From assembly GCF_007858185.1 (NCBI RefSeq), contig NZ_VFES01000029.1, forward strand, positions 1-64,000: a stretch of 64,000 bases of DNA, read 5' to 3'. The notes under the pieces are model-generated. The model was not told where the DNA came from. It saw only the letters and a list, made by a program, of their open reading frames with translations, and did not search any database. Positions 10,053 to 17,875 of the stretch are shown piece by piece; positions within the stretch are counted from its first letter, which is position 1, and every line of letters starts with the position of its first letter. The position numbers and the translations under genes were made by a program. The DNA is from Pseudomonas grimontii (GTDB lineage: Bacteria > Pseudomonadota > Gammaproteobacteria > Pseudomonadales > Pseudomonadaceae).

Positions 10053-11302
10053 AAGTGCGACCGACCCTGCGTTCGGTCATCGGCCGAGGGCACCTGATCC
10101 TCGCGCTGATGGCGGTGACCCTGGCCAGTGTGTCCCTGACCCTGCTCGGCGTATTGGCGCTACGGGTCTATGCCGAACATAACCTGCACCTGATCGCTCG
10201 CTCCATCAACTACACCGTGGAAGCGGCGGTGGTGTTCAATGACCGCGCCGCAGCCACCGAAGCCCTCAGCCTTATCGCCTCAACCGAGGAAGTCGCCGAG
10301 GCCGAAGTATTCGATGCCAATGGCAAGCTGTTGGCGTATTGGACGCGCCCGGAAACCGGGATGCTGTCGCGGGTCGAACTGGAACTGGCGCACGCCTTGC
10401 TCGAACAACCCATCATCCAGCCGATCCTCCATCAGGGGCGAACCATCGGCAGCATTCATTTGACCGGCCACGGCGGCAGCCTGCTGCGTTTTCTGCTGAG
10501 CGGCCTGGCGGGAATCCTGATCTGCACCGCCCTCAGCGCCTGGGTCGCCCTGTACTTGGCGCGGCGTCTGTTGCGCGGTATTACGGAGCCGCTGCAAAGC
10601 CTCGCTGCCGTGGCCCACGCCGCCCGCAGCGAGCGCGACTTCGACCGTCGCGTGCCGCCGGCCCGCATCGCCGAACTGGACAGCCTGGGCAGCGACTTCA
10701 ATGCCCTGCTGGGCGAGATGGAAGCCTGGCAAAACCACCTGCAAAGTGAAAACGAGACCCTTGCGCACAAGGCCAACCACGACAGCCTCACCGGCTTGCC
10801 CAACCGCGCATTTTTTGAAGGCCGCCTGATTCGTGCGCTGCGCAGCGCCGCCAAAGCCAAGGAACAGGTGGCTGTGCTGTACCTCGACAGCGACCGTTTC
10901 AAAGAGATCAATGACAGCTTCGGCCATGCCGCAGGCGATGCCGTGCTTGTGGCCGTCGCCGAGCGCGTGCGTGCGCAATTGCGTGAAGATGACCTGGTGG
11001 CGCGCCTGGGCGGCGATGAGTTCGCCATCCTGCTGGCACCGCTGTACAAGGTGGAAGACGCCCAGCGCATCGCCGACAAAATCATCGCCAGCATGGACAT
11101 GCCGATTGTTGTGCCTGGCGACACCCAGGTGTTGACCTCCCTCAGTATTGGTATCGCCATCTACCCCGAGCACGGCGTCACACCCGGCACCTTGCTCAAT
11201 GCCGCCGATGCGGCGATGTACCAGGCCAAGCGATTGTCCTCGGGTGGCCAGCAAACGGCGGAGTCGGAGAGCCCCGTCGTCAACGTTCAACACAGGAGTT
11301 GA
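10049..11302 (+). CDS. yfiN: YfiN/TpbB diguanylate cyclase (membrane, HAMP, GGDEF)
   Basis: YfiN makes cyclic di-GMP from two GTP and sits in the inner membrane under YfiR repression. In the 417-residue product a first membrane segment lies at about 12-36, followed by a periplasmic region of roughly 115 residues. A second membrane segment lies near 150-175, then a HAMP linker, then a GGDEF domain from about 245. The substrate segment DSDRFKEINDSFGHAAGD and the intact active-site motif GGDEF are present. The inhibitory-site motif RxxD is present as REDD, five residues before GGDEF, so product feedback is likely. The start overlaps the yfiR stop. Confidence 0.92.
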   Translation: MKVRPTLRSVIGRGHLILALMAVTLASVSLTLLGVLALRVYAEHNLHLIARSINYTVEAAVVFNDRAAATEALSLIASTEEVAEAEVFDANGKLLAYWTRPETGMLSRVELELAHALLEQPIIQPILHQGRTIGSIHLTGHGGSLLRFLLSGLAGILICTALSAWVALYLARRLLRGITEPLQSLAAVAHAARSERDFDRRVPPARIAELDSLGSDFNALLGEMEAWQNHLQSENETLAHKANHDSLTGLPNRAFFEGRLIRALRSAAKAKEQVAVLYLDSDRFKEINDSFGHAAGDAVLVAVAERVRAQLREDDLVARLGGDEFAILLAPLYKVEDAQRIADKIIASMDMPIVVPGDTQVLTSLSIGIAIYPEHGVTPGTLLNAADAAMYQAKRLSSGGQQTAESESPVVNVQHRS

Positions 11303-11306
11303 TCCC

Positions 11307-11798
11307 TTGTTCTCGACCGCGCGTTTTATGTTTATCACCCTGCTGGTGGCACTGCTCGCCCTTGGCGGCTGCCAAACAGCGCCCCACAAAGGCCTCACCC
11401 CGGCGCAAGTCGCCGTGCTCCAGCAACAAGGCTTCGAGCTTACCGATGACGGCTGGGCGTTCGGCCTGTCCGGTAAAGTGCTGTTTGGCAGTGATGTCGA
11501 AGCCCTTAACCAACCCAGCACCGACATCGTCCAACGCATCGGCAAAGCCCTGCTGGGCGTAGGCATCGAACGCGTACGCATCGACGGCCACACCGACGCA
11601 TCGGGCAAGGAAACCTACAACCAGCAACTGTCCCTGCGCCGTGCCAAAAGCGTGGCGACGGTGCTGCAAGGCGTGGGCATGAAAGAAGAAAACATCCAGC
11701 TGCGTGGGCTGGGCAGCAGTAAACCGGTGGCCACCAACGACACAGCGGAAGGGCGCACCGAGAATCGGCGGGTGGCGATTGTGGTGATCGCGGACTGA
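11307..11798 (+). CDS. yfiB: YfiB-type OmpA-like lipoprotein
   Basis: YfiB is an outer-membrane lipoprotein that sequesters YfiR at the peptidoglycan and so releases YfiN. The product has a lipoprotein signal with lipobox LGGC near residue 22, followed by a short linker and an OmpA-like peptidoglycan-binding domain (RIDGHTDASGKETYNQQLS, then LRRAKSVATVL and GLGSSKPVATNDT). I chose TTG 11307 because AGGAG lies about 8 bases upstream. An in-frame ATG at 11328 lacks such a site. The 163 residues agree with the family. It is the last gene of yfiRNB and begins 4 bases after yfiN. Confidence 0.88.
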   Translation: MFSTARFMFITLLVALLALGGCQTAPHKGLTPAQVAVLQQQGFELTDDGWAFGLSGKVLFGSDVEALNQPSTDIVQRIGKALLGVGIERVRIDGHTDASGKETYNQQLSLRRAKSVATVLQGVGMKEENIQLRGLGSSKPVATNDTAEGRTENRRVAIVVIAD

Positions 11799-11832
11799 GC
11801 CGGCAGTCCGATTTCAATCTGAAATCCAATCA

Positions 11833-11927
11833 AAATGTGGGAGGGGGCTTGCCCCCGATAGCAGTGTGTCAGCCAGTCCATTCGGTTCTGGCACTCCGCT
11901 ATCGGGAGCAAGCCCCCTCCCACATTT
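11833..11927. repeat. REP-type inverted pair
   Basis: Two arms of 30 bases (11833-11862 and 11898-11927) are inverted copies of each other with one mismatch; the core is GTGGGAGGGGGCTTGCCCCC. The loop is 35 bases. This is the common P. fluorescens-group extragenic palindrome, placed here between the convergent yfiB and LysR genes. Confidence 0.85.
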
Positions 11928-12008
11928 AACTGCCCGGCGTCATCGCCTGCGTCAAGTCATCCACCACCGCTTTGCCCGTCTCACAGAGACACCGCGCAGC
12001 CCAGCCCT

Positions 12009-12956
12009 TTAATCCGCAAACCGAATCTCCCTTGTCTCCCCCATCAACAACCCCTGGTTCTGCTCCGTCACTTCCCTGATGTAATCCCACAACAGGGTGA
12101 TCCGCTTGAGTTTGCGCAGATCCTCACGGCAGTACATCCAAAACTGGCGAGTGATTGAAATCTGCTCGCCTAGCACCGGCAGCAACCGTGGATCCTGAGC
12201 CGCCAGAAAGCACGGCAAGATCGCCATCGACCGCCCTTGCTGCGCGGCCACGTACTGCGCAATCACGCTGGTACTGCGCAAACTCGCGCTGGCGCCGGGC
12301 ACTACGTTGGCCAGGTACAGCAACTCCGAACTGAACGCCAAATCATCCACATAGCTGATAAACGGATGCTCGGCCAAATCGGCCGGGCGTTGGATGGGCG
12401 GGTGTTGGTCGAGGTATTCCTGGGTCGCGTACAGCTGCAGTTTGTAGTCACACAGTTTGCAGCACACGTAGGGCCCGTGTTCCGGGCGTTCCAGGGCGAT
12501 GACGATGTCGGCTTCGCGCTTGGACAGGCTGATGAAGTGGGGCAGCGGCAGGATGTCGACCGATATGGCCGGGTAGGTGTCGACGAAGTGGCTCAATTGC
12601 GGGGTGACGAAGAAGCTGCCGAAGCCTTCGGTGCAGCCCATGCGCACATGGCCGGACAGCGCCACGCCGGAGCCGGATACCTGCTCGCAGGCCATGTGCA
12701 GGGTGCTTTCGATGGACTCGGCATACCCCAGTAAACGCTGGCCTTCGGGGGTGAGGACGAAGCCGTTGGTCCGGGATTTTTCGAACAGCAGGGTACCGAG
12801 CGACACTTCCAATGAGCTGATGCGCCGCGACACGGTGGTGTAGTCCACCGCCAGGCGCTTGGCAGCGACGCTGGCCTTGCGGGTGCGGGCCACTTCGAGG
12901 AAAAACTTCAGGTCATCCCAGTTCAGGGAGCCCAGTGATGTGATGTTTTTTTGCAT
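12009..12956 (-). CDS. LysR-family transcriptional regulator next to mmsA
   Basis: The 315-residue product has a LysR winged helix at the N terminus (DDLKFFLEVARTRKASVAAK, then TTVSRRISSLEVSLGTLLFE) and a substrate-binding domain of the same family. The start was set at ATG 12956, just before the conserved DNA-binding domain; the longer reading frame to 13097 would overlap mmsA. It is transcribed away from mmsA with about 130 bases between the two start codons, so it probably controls mmsAB and itself. In P. aeruginosa the mms regulator is of the AraC family, so this would be a different control arrangement. The inducer is unknown. Confidence 0.85.
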   Translation of the reverse strand: MQKNITSLGSLNWDDLKFFLEVARTRKASVAAKRLAVDYTTVSRRISSLEVSLGTLLFEKSRTNGFVLTPEGQRLLGYAESIESTLHMACEQVSGSGVALSGHVRMGCTEGFGSFFVTPQLSHFVDTYPAISVDILPLPHFISLSKREADIVIALERPEHGPYVCCKLCDYKLQLYATQEYLDQHPPIQRPADLAEHPFISYVDDLAFSSELLYLANVVPGASASLRSTSVIAQYVAAQQGRSMAILPCFLAAQDPRLLPVLGEQISITRQFWMYCREDLRKLKRITLLWDYIREVTEQNQGLLMGETREIRFAD

Positions 12957-13087
12957 ATTGGACCGGCTTTTATGTGCGTTCTTATTAGAGATTTGCACAT
13001 CTATACTCCAAAAACAGTCCGAACGCCTCATTTCCCAAGGCGGTTTACGCGCCTTGTCTCTGTATAAATATAAAAGTTGGAGACCAC

Positions 13088-14605
13088 ATGAACGCATCTG
13101 CCGATATTTCCGTGCAACAGGTCAAGTTGCTGATCAAGGGTGAGTGGGTCGAGTCCAAGACCACCCATTGGCAAGACATCGTCAACCCGGCCACCCAGCA
13201 AGTGCTGGCCAAAGTCCCGTTCGCCACCGCCGATGAAGTCAATGCCGCCATCGACGCCGCTCATCAAGCCTTCCAGACTTGGAAGCTGACGCCGATCGGC
13301 GCTCGCATGCGCATCATGCTCAAGCTGCAAGCCTTGATCCGCGAGCACTCCAAGCGCATCGCCGTGGTCCTCAGCGCTGAGCAGGGCAAGACCATTGCCG
13401 ATGCCGAGGGCGATATTTTCCGTGGCCTGGAAGTGGTGGAGCACGCCTGTTCCATCGGCACCCTGCAAATGGGCGAGTTCGCCGAGAACGTCGCCGGTGG
13501 TGTCGACACCTACACCCTGCGCCAACCCATCGGCGTATGTGCCGGCATTACTCCGTTCAACTTCCCGGCGATGATTCCGCTGTGGATGTTCCCGGTGGCC
13601 ATCGCCTGCGGTAACACCTTCGTCCTCAAACCGTCCGAACAGGATCCGCTGTCGACCATGCTGCTGGTGGAGCTGGCGCTGGAGGCTGGCGTGCCGGCGG
13701 GTGTGCTCAACGTGGTGCATGGCGGCAAGGATGTGGTGGATGCGCTGTGCACTCACAAAGACATCAAGGCCGTGTCCTTTGTCGGCTCGACCGCTGTCGG
13801 CACTCACGTCTACGACCTCGCGGGCAAACACGGCAAGCGCGTGCAGTCGATGATGGGCGCCAAGAACCACGCCGTGGTGCTGCCGGATGCCAACCGTGAA
13901 CACACCCTCAATGCCCTGGTCGGCGCCGGTTTCGGCGCGGCGGGCCAGCGCTGCATGGCCACCTCGGTGGTGGTGCTGGTGGGCGCGGCCAAGCAATGGC
14001 TACCGGACCTGAAAGCGCTGGCGCAAAAGCTCAAGGTCAACGCCGGTAGCGAAGCGGGCACGGATGTCGGCCCGGTGATCTCCAAGCGCGCCAAGGCCCG
14101 CATCCTGGAGCTGATCGAAAGCGGCGTGAAAGAAGGCGCCAAGCTCGAGCTGGACGGCCGCGATATCAAGGTGCCGGGTTTCGAGCAAGGCAACTTCGTC
14201 GGCCCGACCCTGTTCTCGGGCGTGACTACCGATATGCAGATCTACACCCAGGAAATCTTCGGCCCGGTGCTGGTGGTGCTGGAAGTCGACACCCTCGACC
14301 AGGCCATTGCGCTGGTCAACGCCAACCCCTTCGGCAATGGCACCGGCCTGTTCACCCAGAGCGGTGCGGCGGCGCGTAAATTCCAGAGCGAAATCGATGT
14401 GGGCCAGGTCGGCATCAACATCCCGATCCCGGTGCCGGTGCCGTTCTTCAGCTTCACCGGTTCCCGTGGCTCCAAGCTCGGCGACCTCGGCCCGTACGGC
14501 AAGCAAGTGGTGCAGTTCTACACTCAGACCAAAACCGTCACCAGCCGCTGGTTCGATGACGACACGGTCAACGATGGCGTCAACACCACCATCAACCTGC
14601 GCTGA
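13088..14605 (+). CDS. mmsA: Methylmalonate-semialdehyde dehydrogenase (CoA-acylating)
   Basis: MmsA converts methylmalonate semialdehyde, NAD and CoA to propionyl-CoA, the last step of valine degradation; it also acts on malonate semialdehyde. The 505-residue product is an aldehyde dehydrogenase of the usual length. The family segments ITPFNFPAMIPLWMFPVAIA and FVGSTAVGTHVY are present, and the catalytic cysteine is C289 in GQRCMATS. A GGAG ribosome site lies five bases before the ATG. mmsB follows after 14 bases, so the two form one operon for valine and 3-hydroxyisobutyrate breakdown. Confidence 0.95.
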   Translation: MNASADISVQQVKLLIKGEWVESKTTHWQDIVNPATQQVLAKVPFATADEVNAAIDAAHQAFQTWKLTPIGARMRIMLKLQALIREHSKRIAVVLSAEQGKTIADAEGDIFRGLEVVEHACSIGTLQMGEFAENVAGGVDTYTLRQPIGVCAGITPFNFPAMIPLWMFPVAIACGNTFVLKPSEQDPLSTMLLVELALEAGVPAGVLNVVHGGKDVVDALCTHKDIKAVSFVGSTAVGTHVYDLAGKHGKRVQSMMGAKNHAVVLPDANREHTLNALVGAGFGAAGQRCMATSVVVLVGAAKQWLPDLKALAQKLKVNAGSEAGTDVGPVISKRAKARILELIESGVKEGAKLELDGRDIKVPGFEQGNFVGPTLFSGVTTDMQIYTQEIFGPVLVVLEVDTLDQAIALVNANPFGNGTGLFTQSGAAARKFQSEIDVGQVGINIPIPVPVPFFSFTGSRGSKLGDLGPYGKQVVQFYTQTKTVTSRWFDDDTVNDGVNTTINLR

Positions 14606-14619
14606 TTCGGGAGACGACC

Positions 14620-15510
14620 ATGAAGATTGCATTTATCGGCTTGGGCAACATGGGCGCGCCCATGGCCCGCAACCTGATCAAGGCCGGCCATGCGCTGAAC
14701 CTGTTCGACCTGAACCAGACGGTACTCAAGGAACTCGCCGAACTGGGCGGCAGCATCAGCGACTCGCCGCGTGACGCCGCCCAAGGCGCCGAGCTGGTGA
14801 TTACCATGCTGCCCGCCGCCGCCCATGTGCGCAGTGTCTGGCTGAATGAGGACGGTGTTTTAGCCGGGATCGGCAACGGTGTACCTGCGGTGGATTGCAG
14901 CACCATCGACCCGCAAACCGCGCGCGATGTCGCCGCTGCTGCTGCCGCCAAGCACGGCGTGGTGATGGCCGATGCACCGGTCTCCGGCGGCACGGGCGGC
15001 GCCCAGGCAGGCACCCTGACCTTTATGGTCGGCGCCACCCCGGAACTGTTCGCCACCCTGCAACCGGTGCTGGCGCAGATGGGCCGCAACATCGTGCATT
15101 GCGGCGATGTGGGCACCGGCCAAATCGCCAAGATCTGCAACAACCTGCTGTTGGGCATCAGCATGGTCGGCGTCAGTGAAGCCATGGCCTTGGGCGACGC
15201 GTTGGGCATCGACACCCAGGTGCTGGCCGGGATCATCAACAGCTCCACCGGGCGCTGCTGGAGTTCTGACACCTACAACCCATGGCCGGGCGTGATCGAA
15301 ACCGCGCCGTCCTCCCGAGGTTATACCGGCGGGTTCGGCGCCGATTTGATGCTCAAGGACCTGGGCCTGGCCACCGAAGCCGCTCGCCAGGCCAAGCAAC
15401 CGGTGATCCTCGGCGCCGTGGCCCAGCAGTTGTACCAATCGATGAGTCAGCGTGGGGAAGGGGGCAAGGACTTCTCGGCGATTATCAACAGCTACCGCAA
15501 ACCCGAATAA
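14620..15510 (+). CDS. mmsB: 3-hydroxyisobutyrate dehydrogenase
   Basis: MmsB oxidises 3-hydroxyisobutyrate to methylmalonate semialdehyde with NAD, supplying the substrate for MmsA. The 296-residue product starts with the Rossmann motif IAFIGLGNMGAPMARNL. It contains the substrate-binding signature DAPVSGGTGGAQAGTL and the catalytic-lysine segment GQIAKICNNLLLGI typical of beta-hydroxyacid dehydrogenases. It ends with KDFSAIINSYRK. A GGGAG site precedes the start. It is co-directional with mmsA and separated from it by 14 bases. Confidence 0.95.
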   Translation: MKIAFIGLGNMGAPMARNLIKAGHALNLFDLNQTVLKELAELGGSISDSPRDAAQGAELVITMLPAAAHVRSVWLNEDGVLAGIGNGVPAVDCSTIDPQTARDVAAAAAAKHGVVMADAPVSGGTGGAQAGTLTFMVGATPELFATLQPVLAQMGRNIVHCGDVGTGQIAKICNNLLLGISMVGVSEAMALGDALGIDTQVLAGIINSSTGRCWSSDTYNPWPGVIETAPSSRGYTGGFGADLMLKDLGLATEAARQAKQPVILGAVAQQLYQSMSQRGEGGKDFSAIINSYRKPE

Positions 15511-15529
15511 TCTTGTAAGGGGACCTACT

Positions 15530-15661
15530 GTGGCGAGCGGGCTTGCCCCGCGTTGGGCTGCGAAGCAGCCCTAAAGGAAAACGCCGCGATCTTCCTGGAA
15601 GATCGCAGCGCCTGGATCAGGGCTGCTGCGCAGCCCAACGCGGGGCAAGCCCGCTCGCCAC
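15530..15661. repeat. Long near-perfect REP inverted repeat (132 bases)
   Basis: Arms at 15530-15571 and 15620-15661 (42 bases each) are inverted copies with a single mismatch. They begin GTGGCGAGCGGGCTTGCCCC. The 48-base middle holds its own hairpin, GATCTTC against GAAGATC. The element sits between the convergent mmsB and cupin genes and could form a cruciform or act as a two-way terminator. Confidence 0.9.
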
Positions 15662-15694
15662 AACAACGTCAAAGTTGCCCGCTTTGGAAGTGGC

Positions 15695-16039
15695 TCAAGC
15701 AAACACAAAATACTTACGCACCGTCTCGACCACTTCCCACGTCCCCTTCATCCCCGGCTCCACCACGAAAATATCCCCAGCGCGCAGATGGATCGGTTCC
15801 ATCCCCTCAGGCGTGATCACGCAGTAGCCTTCCTGGAAATGGCAGTATTCCCACTTCACGTATTCCACGTACCACTTGCCCGGGGTACAGATCCAGGTAC
15901 CCATGATTTTGCTGCCGTCTTCGCTGGTGTAGGCGTTGAGGTTGACGGTGTGCGGGTCGCCTTCGAGCTTTTCCCATTTGCAGGCATCCAGGACCGGCAG
16001 GGGGTGAGTGTCGCGCAGTACGGTGATGGGCTTGGACAT
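15695..16039 (-). CDS. Cupin-domain protein (DUF861 type)
   Basis: The 114-residue product is a single cupin barrel. The second cupin motif is visible as RAGDIFVVEPGMKGTWEVVE, and the first part has EYVKWEYCHFQEGYCVI, with His and Glu at positions usual for metal ligands. It resembles the small enamine/ethanolamine-utilisation-like cupins whose function is mostly unknown. I set the start at ATG 16039, preceded by GGAG. It is divergent from kynB, with 286 bases between the starts, and could share control with the kynurenine genes, but no substrate can be named from sequence. Confidence 0.8.
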   Translation of the reverse strand: MSKPITVLRDTHPLPVLDACKWEKLEGDPHTVNLNAYTSEDGSKIMGTWICTPGKWYVEYVKWEYCHFQEGYCVITPEGMEPIHLRAGDIFVVEPGMKGTWEVVETVRKYFVFA

Positions 16040-16233
16040 GATGACTCCGAGGCAGGGAATGGAAAGATGCACCCTAAGGCCTTGGGCGTTGCGCCAGTGG
16101 TCTGAACTCGACATCGGGATGCCCAGAAGCGCAGGTGAATGCGACTCCTCAGGCCATGTGCAGTCAATGTGGCAGCTCCACTGTGGCCTGGCGACACTTC
16201 TGAGCGTAAATCCAGCATTTCCTCGCAGTAAGT

Positions 16234-16278
16234 GCGAAAGATTTCCCGCTTGGCGCAGGAATTCGCAAGAAAATTCGC
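16234..16278 (+). promoter_or_regulatory. Candidate KynR-binding region upstream of kynB
   Basis: GCGAAAGATTT at 16234-16244 and GCAAGAAAATTCGC at 16265-16278 resemble parts of the imperfect palindrome upstream of kynU (20304-20324), where GCACGAAAATTC and AAATCTTCG occur. The shared GAAAATTC core in front of both kyn units suggests one Lrp-type regulator. This is inference from sequence likeness only. Confidence 0.4.
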
Positions 16279-16325
16279 AGCTGGCCCTCGTATCATTCAT
16301 CCCAGTAACCGCCGAGAGCCTTTAA

Positions 16326-16976
16326 ATGAACCCAATAAAAACGTGGTGGGACATCAGCCCGCCCTTGAGCACGGCGACCCCGACCTGGCCGGGCGATACG
16401 CCGTTCCAGGAAGAGCGTGTGTGGCAGTTCGGCCCGGAGTGCCCGGTGAATGTCGGGCGCATTACCTTGTCGCCGCACACCGGCGCCCATGTGGATGCGC
16501 CGCTGCATTACAGCGCGGACGGTGCGCCGATTGGCGAGGTGTCGCTGGATGTCTACATGGGCCCGTGCCGGGTACTGCATTGCCTGGACAGCGGCGCGCT
16601 GGTACAGCCGCATCAATTGGAAGGGCGTGTGGATAACCTGCCGGAGCGCGTGCTGTTGCGTACTTATCCACAAGCACCGCTGACCGAATGGGATTCGAAC
16701 TTCACCGCCATCGCCCCACAAACCATTGAGCTGCTGGCCAGCCTCGGTGTGCGCCTGATTGGTATCGACACGCCCTCGCTGGACCCGCAACAGTCCAAGA
16801 CCATGGATGCCCACAACACCGTGGCGCGGCATGGCATGGCGATTCTCGAAGGCATCGTGCTCGATGACGTACCGGAGGGCGACTACGAACTGATCGCCCT
16901 GCCGCTGCGTTTCGCCAACCTGGACGCGAGCCCCGTCCGTGCCATTCTCCGACCGCCCAAGGAGCCCACGCGATGA
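16326..16976 (+). CDS. kynB: Kynurenine formamidase (arylformamidase)
   Basis: KynB hydrolyses N-formylkynurenine to kynurenine and formate, the second step of tryptophan breakdown. The 216-residue product is a metal-dependent cyclase-family hydrolase with the metal-binding signature SPHTGAHVDAPLHY and the substrate segment DTPSLDPQQSKTMDAHNTV. The start of the protein, WWDISPPLSTATPTWPGDTP, is also typical of KynB. The stop overlaps the kynA start (ATGA), so the two are translated together. Control by the Lrp-type regulator at 19751 is likely, because motifs like those upstream of kynU lie in the 90 bases before the start. Confidence 0.94.
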   Translation: MNPIKTWWDISPPLSTATPTWPGDTPFQEERVWQFGPECPVNVGRITLSPHTGAHVDAPLHYSADGAPIGEVSLDVYMGPCRVLHCLDSGALVQPHQLEGRVDNLPERVLLRTYPQAPLTEWDSNFTAIAPQTIELLASLGVRLIGIDTPSLDPQQSKTMDAHNTVARHGMAILEGIVLDDVPEGDYELIALPLRFANLDASPVRAILRPPKEPTR

Positions 16977-17830
16977 GCCAATGTCCTTTCTCTGCCGACT
17001 ACCAGCCACCGGAAGAATGGCATAACGCCGAACTGAATTTTTCCGAGTCCATGAGCTATGGCGACTACCTGGACCTGGGCAAAGTGCTCAGTGCCCAGCA
17101 CCCGCTGTCGCCGGACCACAACGAAATGCTCTTCATCATCCAGCACCAGACCTCCGAGCTGTGGATGAAACTGATGCTCCACGAACTCAAGGCCGCCCGC
17201 GAACACGTGCGCCTGGGCGAGTTGCCGCCGGCGTTCAAGATGCTGGCGCGGGTGTCGCGGATCTTCGATCAACTGGTGCACGCCTGGGCTGTGCTGGCGA
17301 CCATGACGCCATCGGAATACAAGGCGATTCGCCCGTTCCTTGGGCAGTCGTCCGGGTTCCAGTCGTTCCAGTACCGCGAGATCGAATTTATCCTCGGCAA
17401 CAAGAGCCCGGCGTTGCTGCGGCCCCATGCCCATCGGCCTGAGTTGTTGCAAGAGTTGCAGGTAGCGATTGCCACACCGTCGCTGTATGACGAGGCGATC
17501 AACCTGATGATCAAGGCCGGCCTGGCGATTGATCCGAAACGTGCCGAACGCGACCCGACGGCGGCGACGGTTCACGATGAGTCGGTGGAGGCGGCGTGGC
17601 GCGAGGTGTATCGCGACCCGAGCCGGTATTGGGACTTGTATCAGTTGGCCGAGAAGTTTATCGACCTGGAAGATTCTTTCCGCCAATGGCGCTTCCGGCA
17701 TGTGACCACGGTGGAGCGGATTATCGGCTTCCAGCCCGGCACCGGCGGCACCGAGGGCGTGGGTTACCTGCGCAAGATGCTCGACACGGTGCTGTTCCCC
17801 GAGCTGTGGCGAGTGCGTTCCACGCTGTAA
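16973..17830 (+). CDS. kynA: Tryptophan 2,3-dioxygenase
   Basis: KynA is the haem enzyme that opens the indole ring of tryptophan to give N-formylkynurenine. The 285-residue product has the family blocks MSYGDYLDLGKVL, HNEMLFIIQHQTSELWMKLM and GQSSGFQSFQYREIEFILGN; the histidine in the second block is the active-site base and the last block binds substrate. The C-terminal block GTGGTEGVGYLRKML is also present. It overlaps kynB by 4 bases. With kynU at 20368 it completes the route from tryptophan to anthranilate and alanine. Confidence 0.96.
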   Translation: MSQCPFSADYQPPEEWHNAELNFSESMSYGDYLDLGKVLSAQHPLSPDHNEMLFIIQHQTSELWMKLMLHELKAAREHVRLGELPPAFKMLARVSRIFDQLVHAWAVLATMTPSEYKAIRPFLGQSSGFQSFQYREIEFILGNKSPALLRPHAHRPELLQELQVAIATPSLYDEAINLMIKAGLAIDPKRAERDPTAATVHDESVEAAWREVYRDPSRYWDLYQLAEKFIDLEDSFRQWRFRHVTTVERIIGFQPGTGGTEGVGYLRKMLDTVLFPELWRVRSTL

Positions 17831-17838
17831 ACGCAATC

Positions 17839-17872
17839 AAATGTGGGAGGGGGCAAGCCCTCTCCCACATGG
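17839..17872. repeat. REP-type palindrome between kynA and permease
   Basis: ATGTGGGAGGG and its inverted copy CCCTCTCCCACAT lie around a short loop. The element sits 8 bases after the kynA stop and just before the stop of the convergent permease gene, so it may also serve as a terminator for both. Confidence 0.8.
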
Positions 17873-17875
17873 ATA

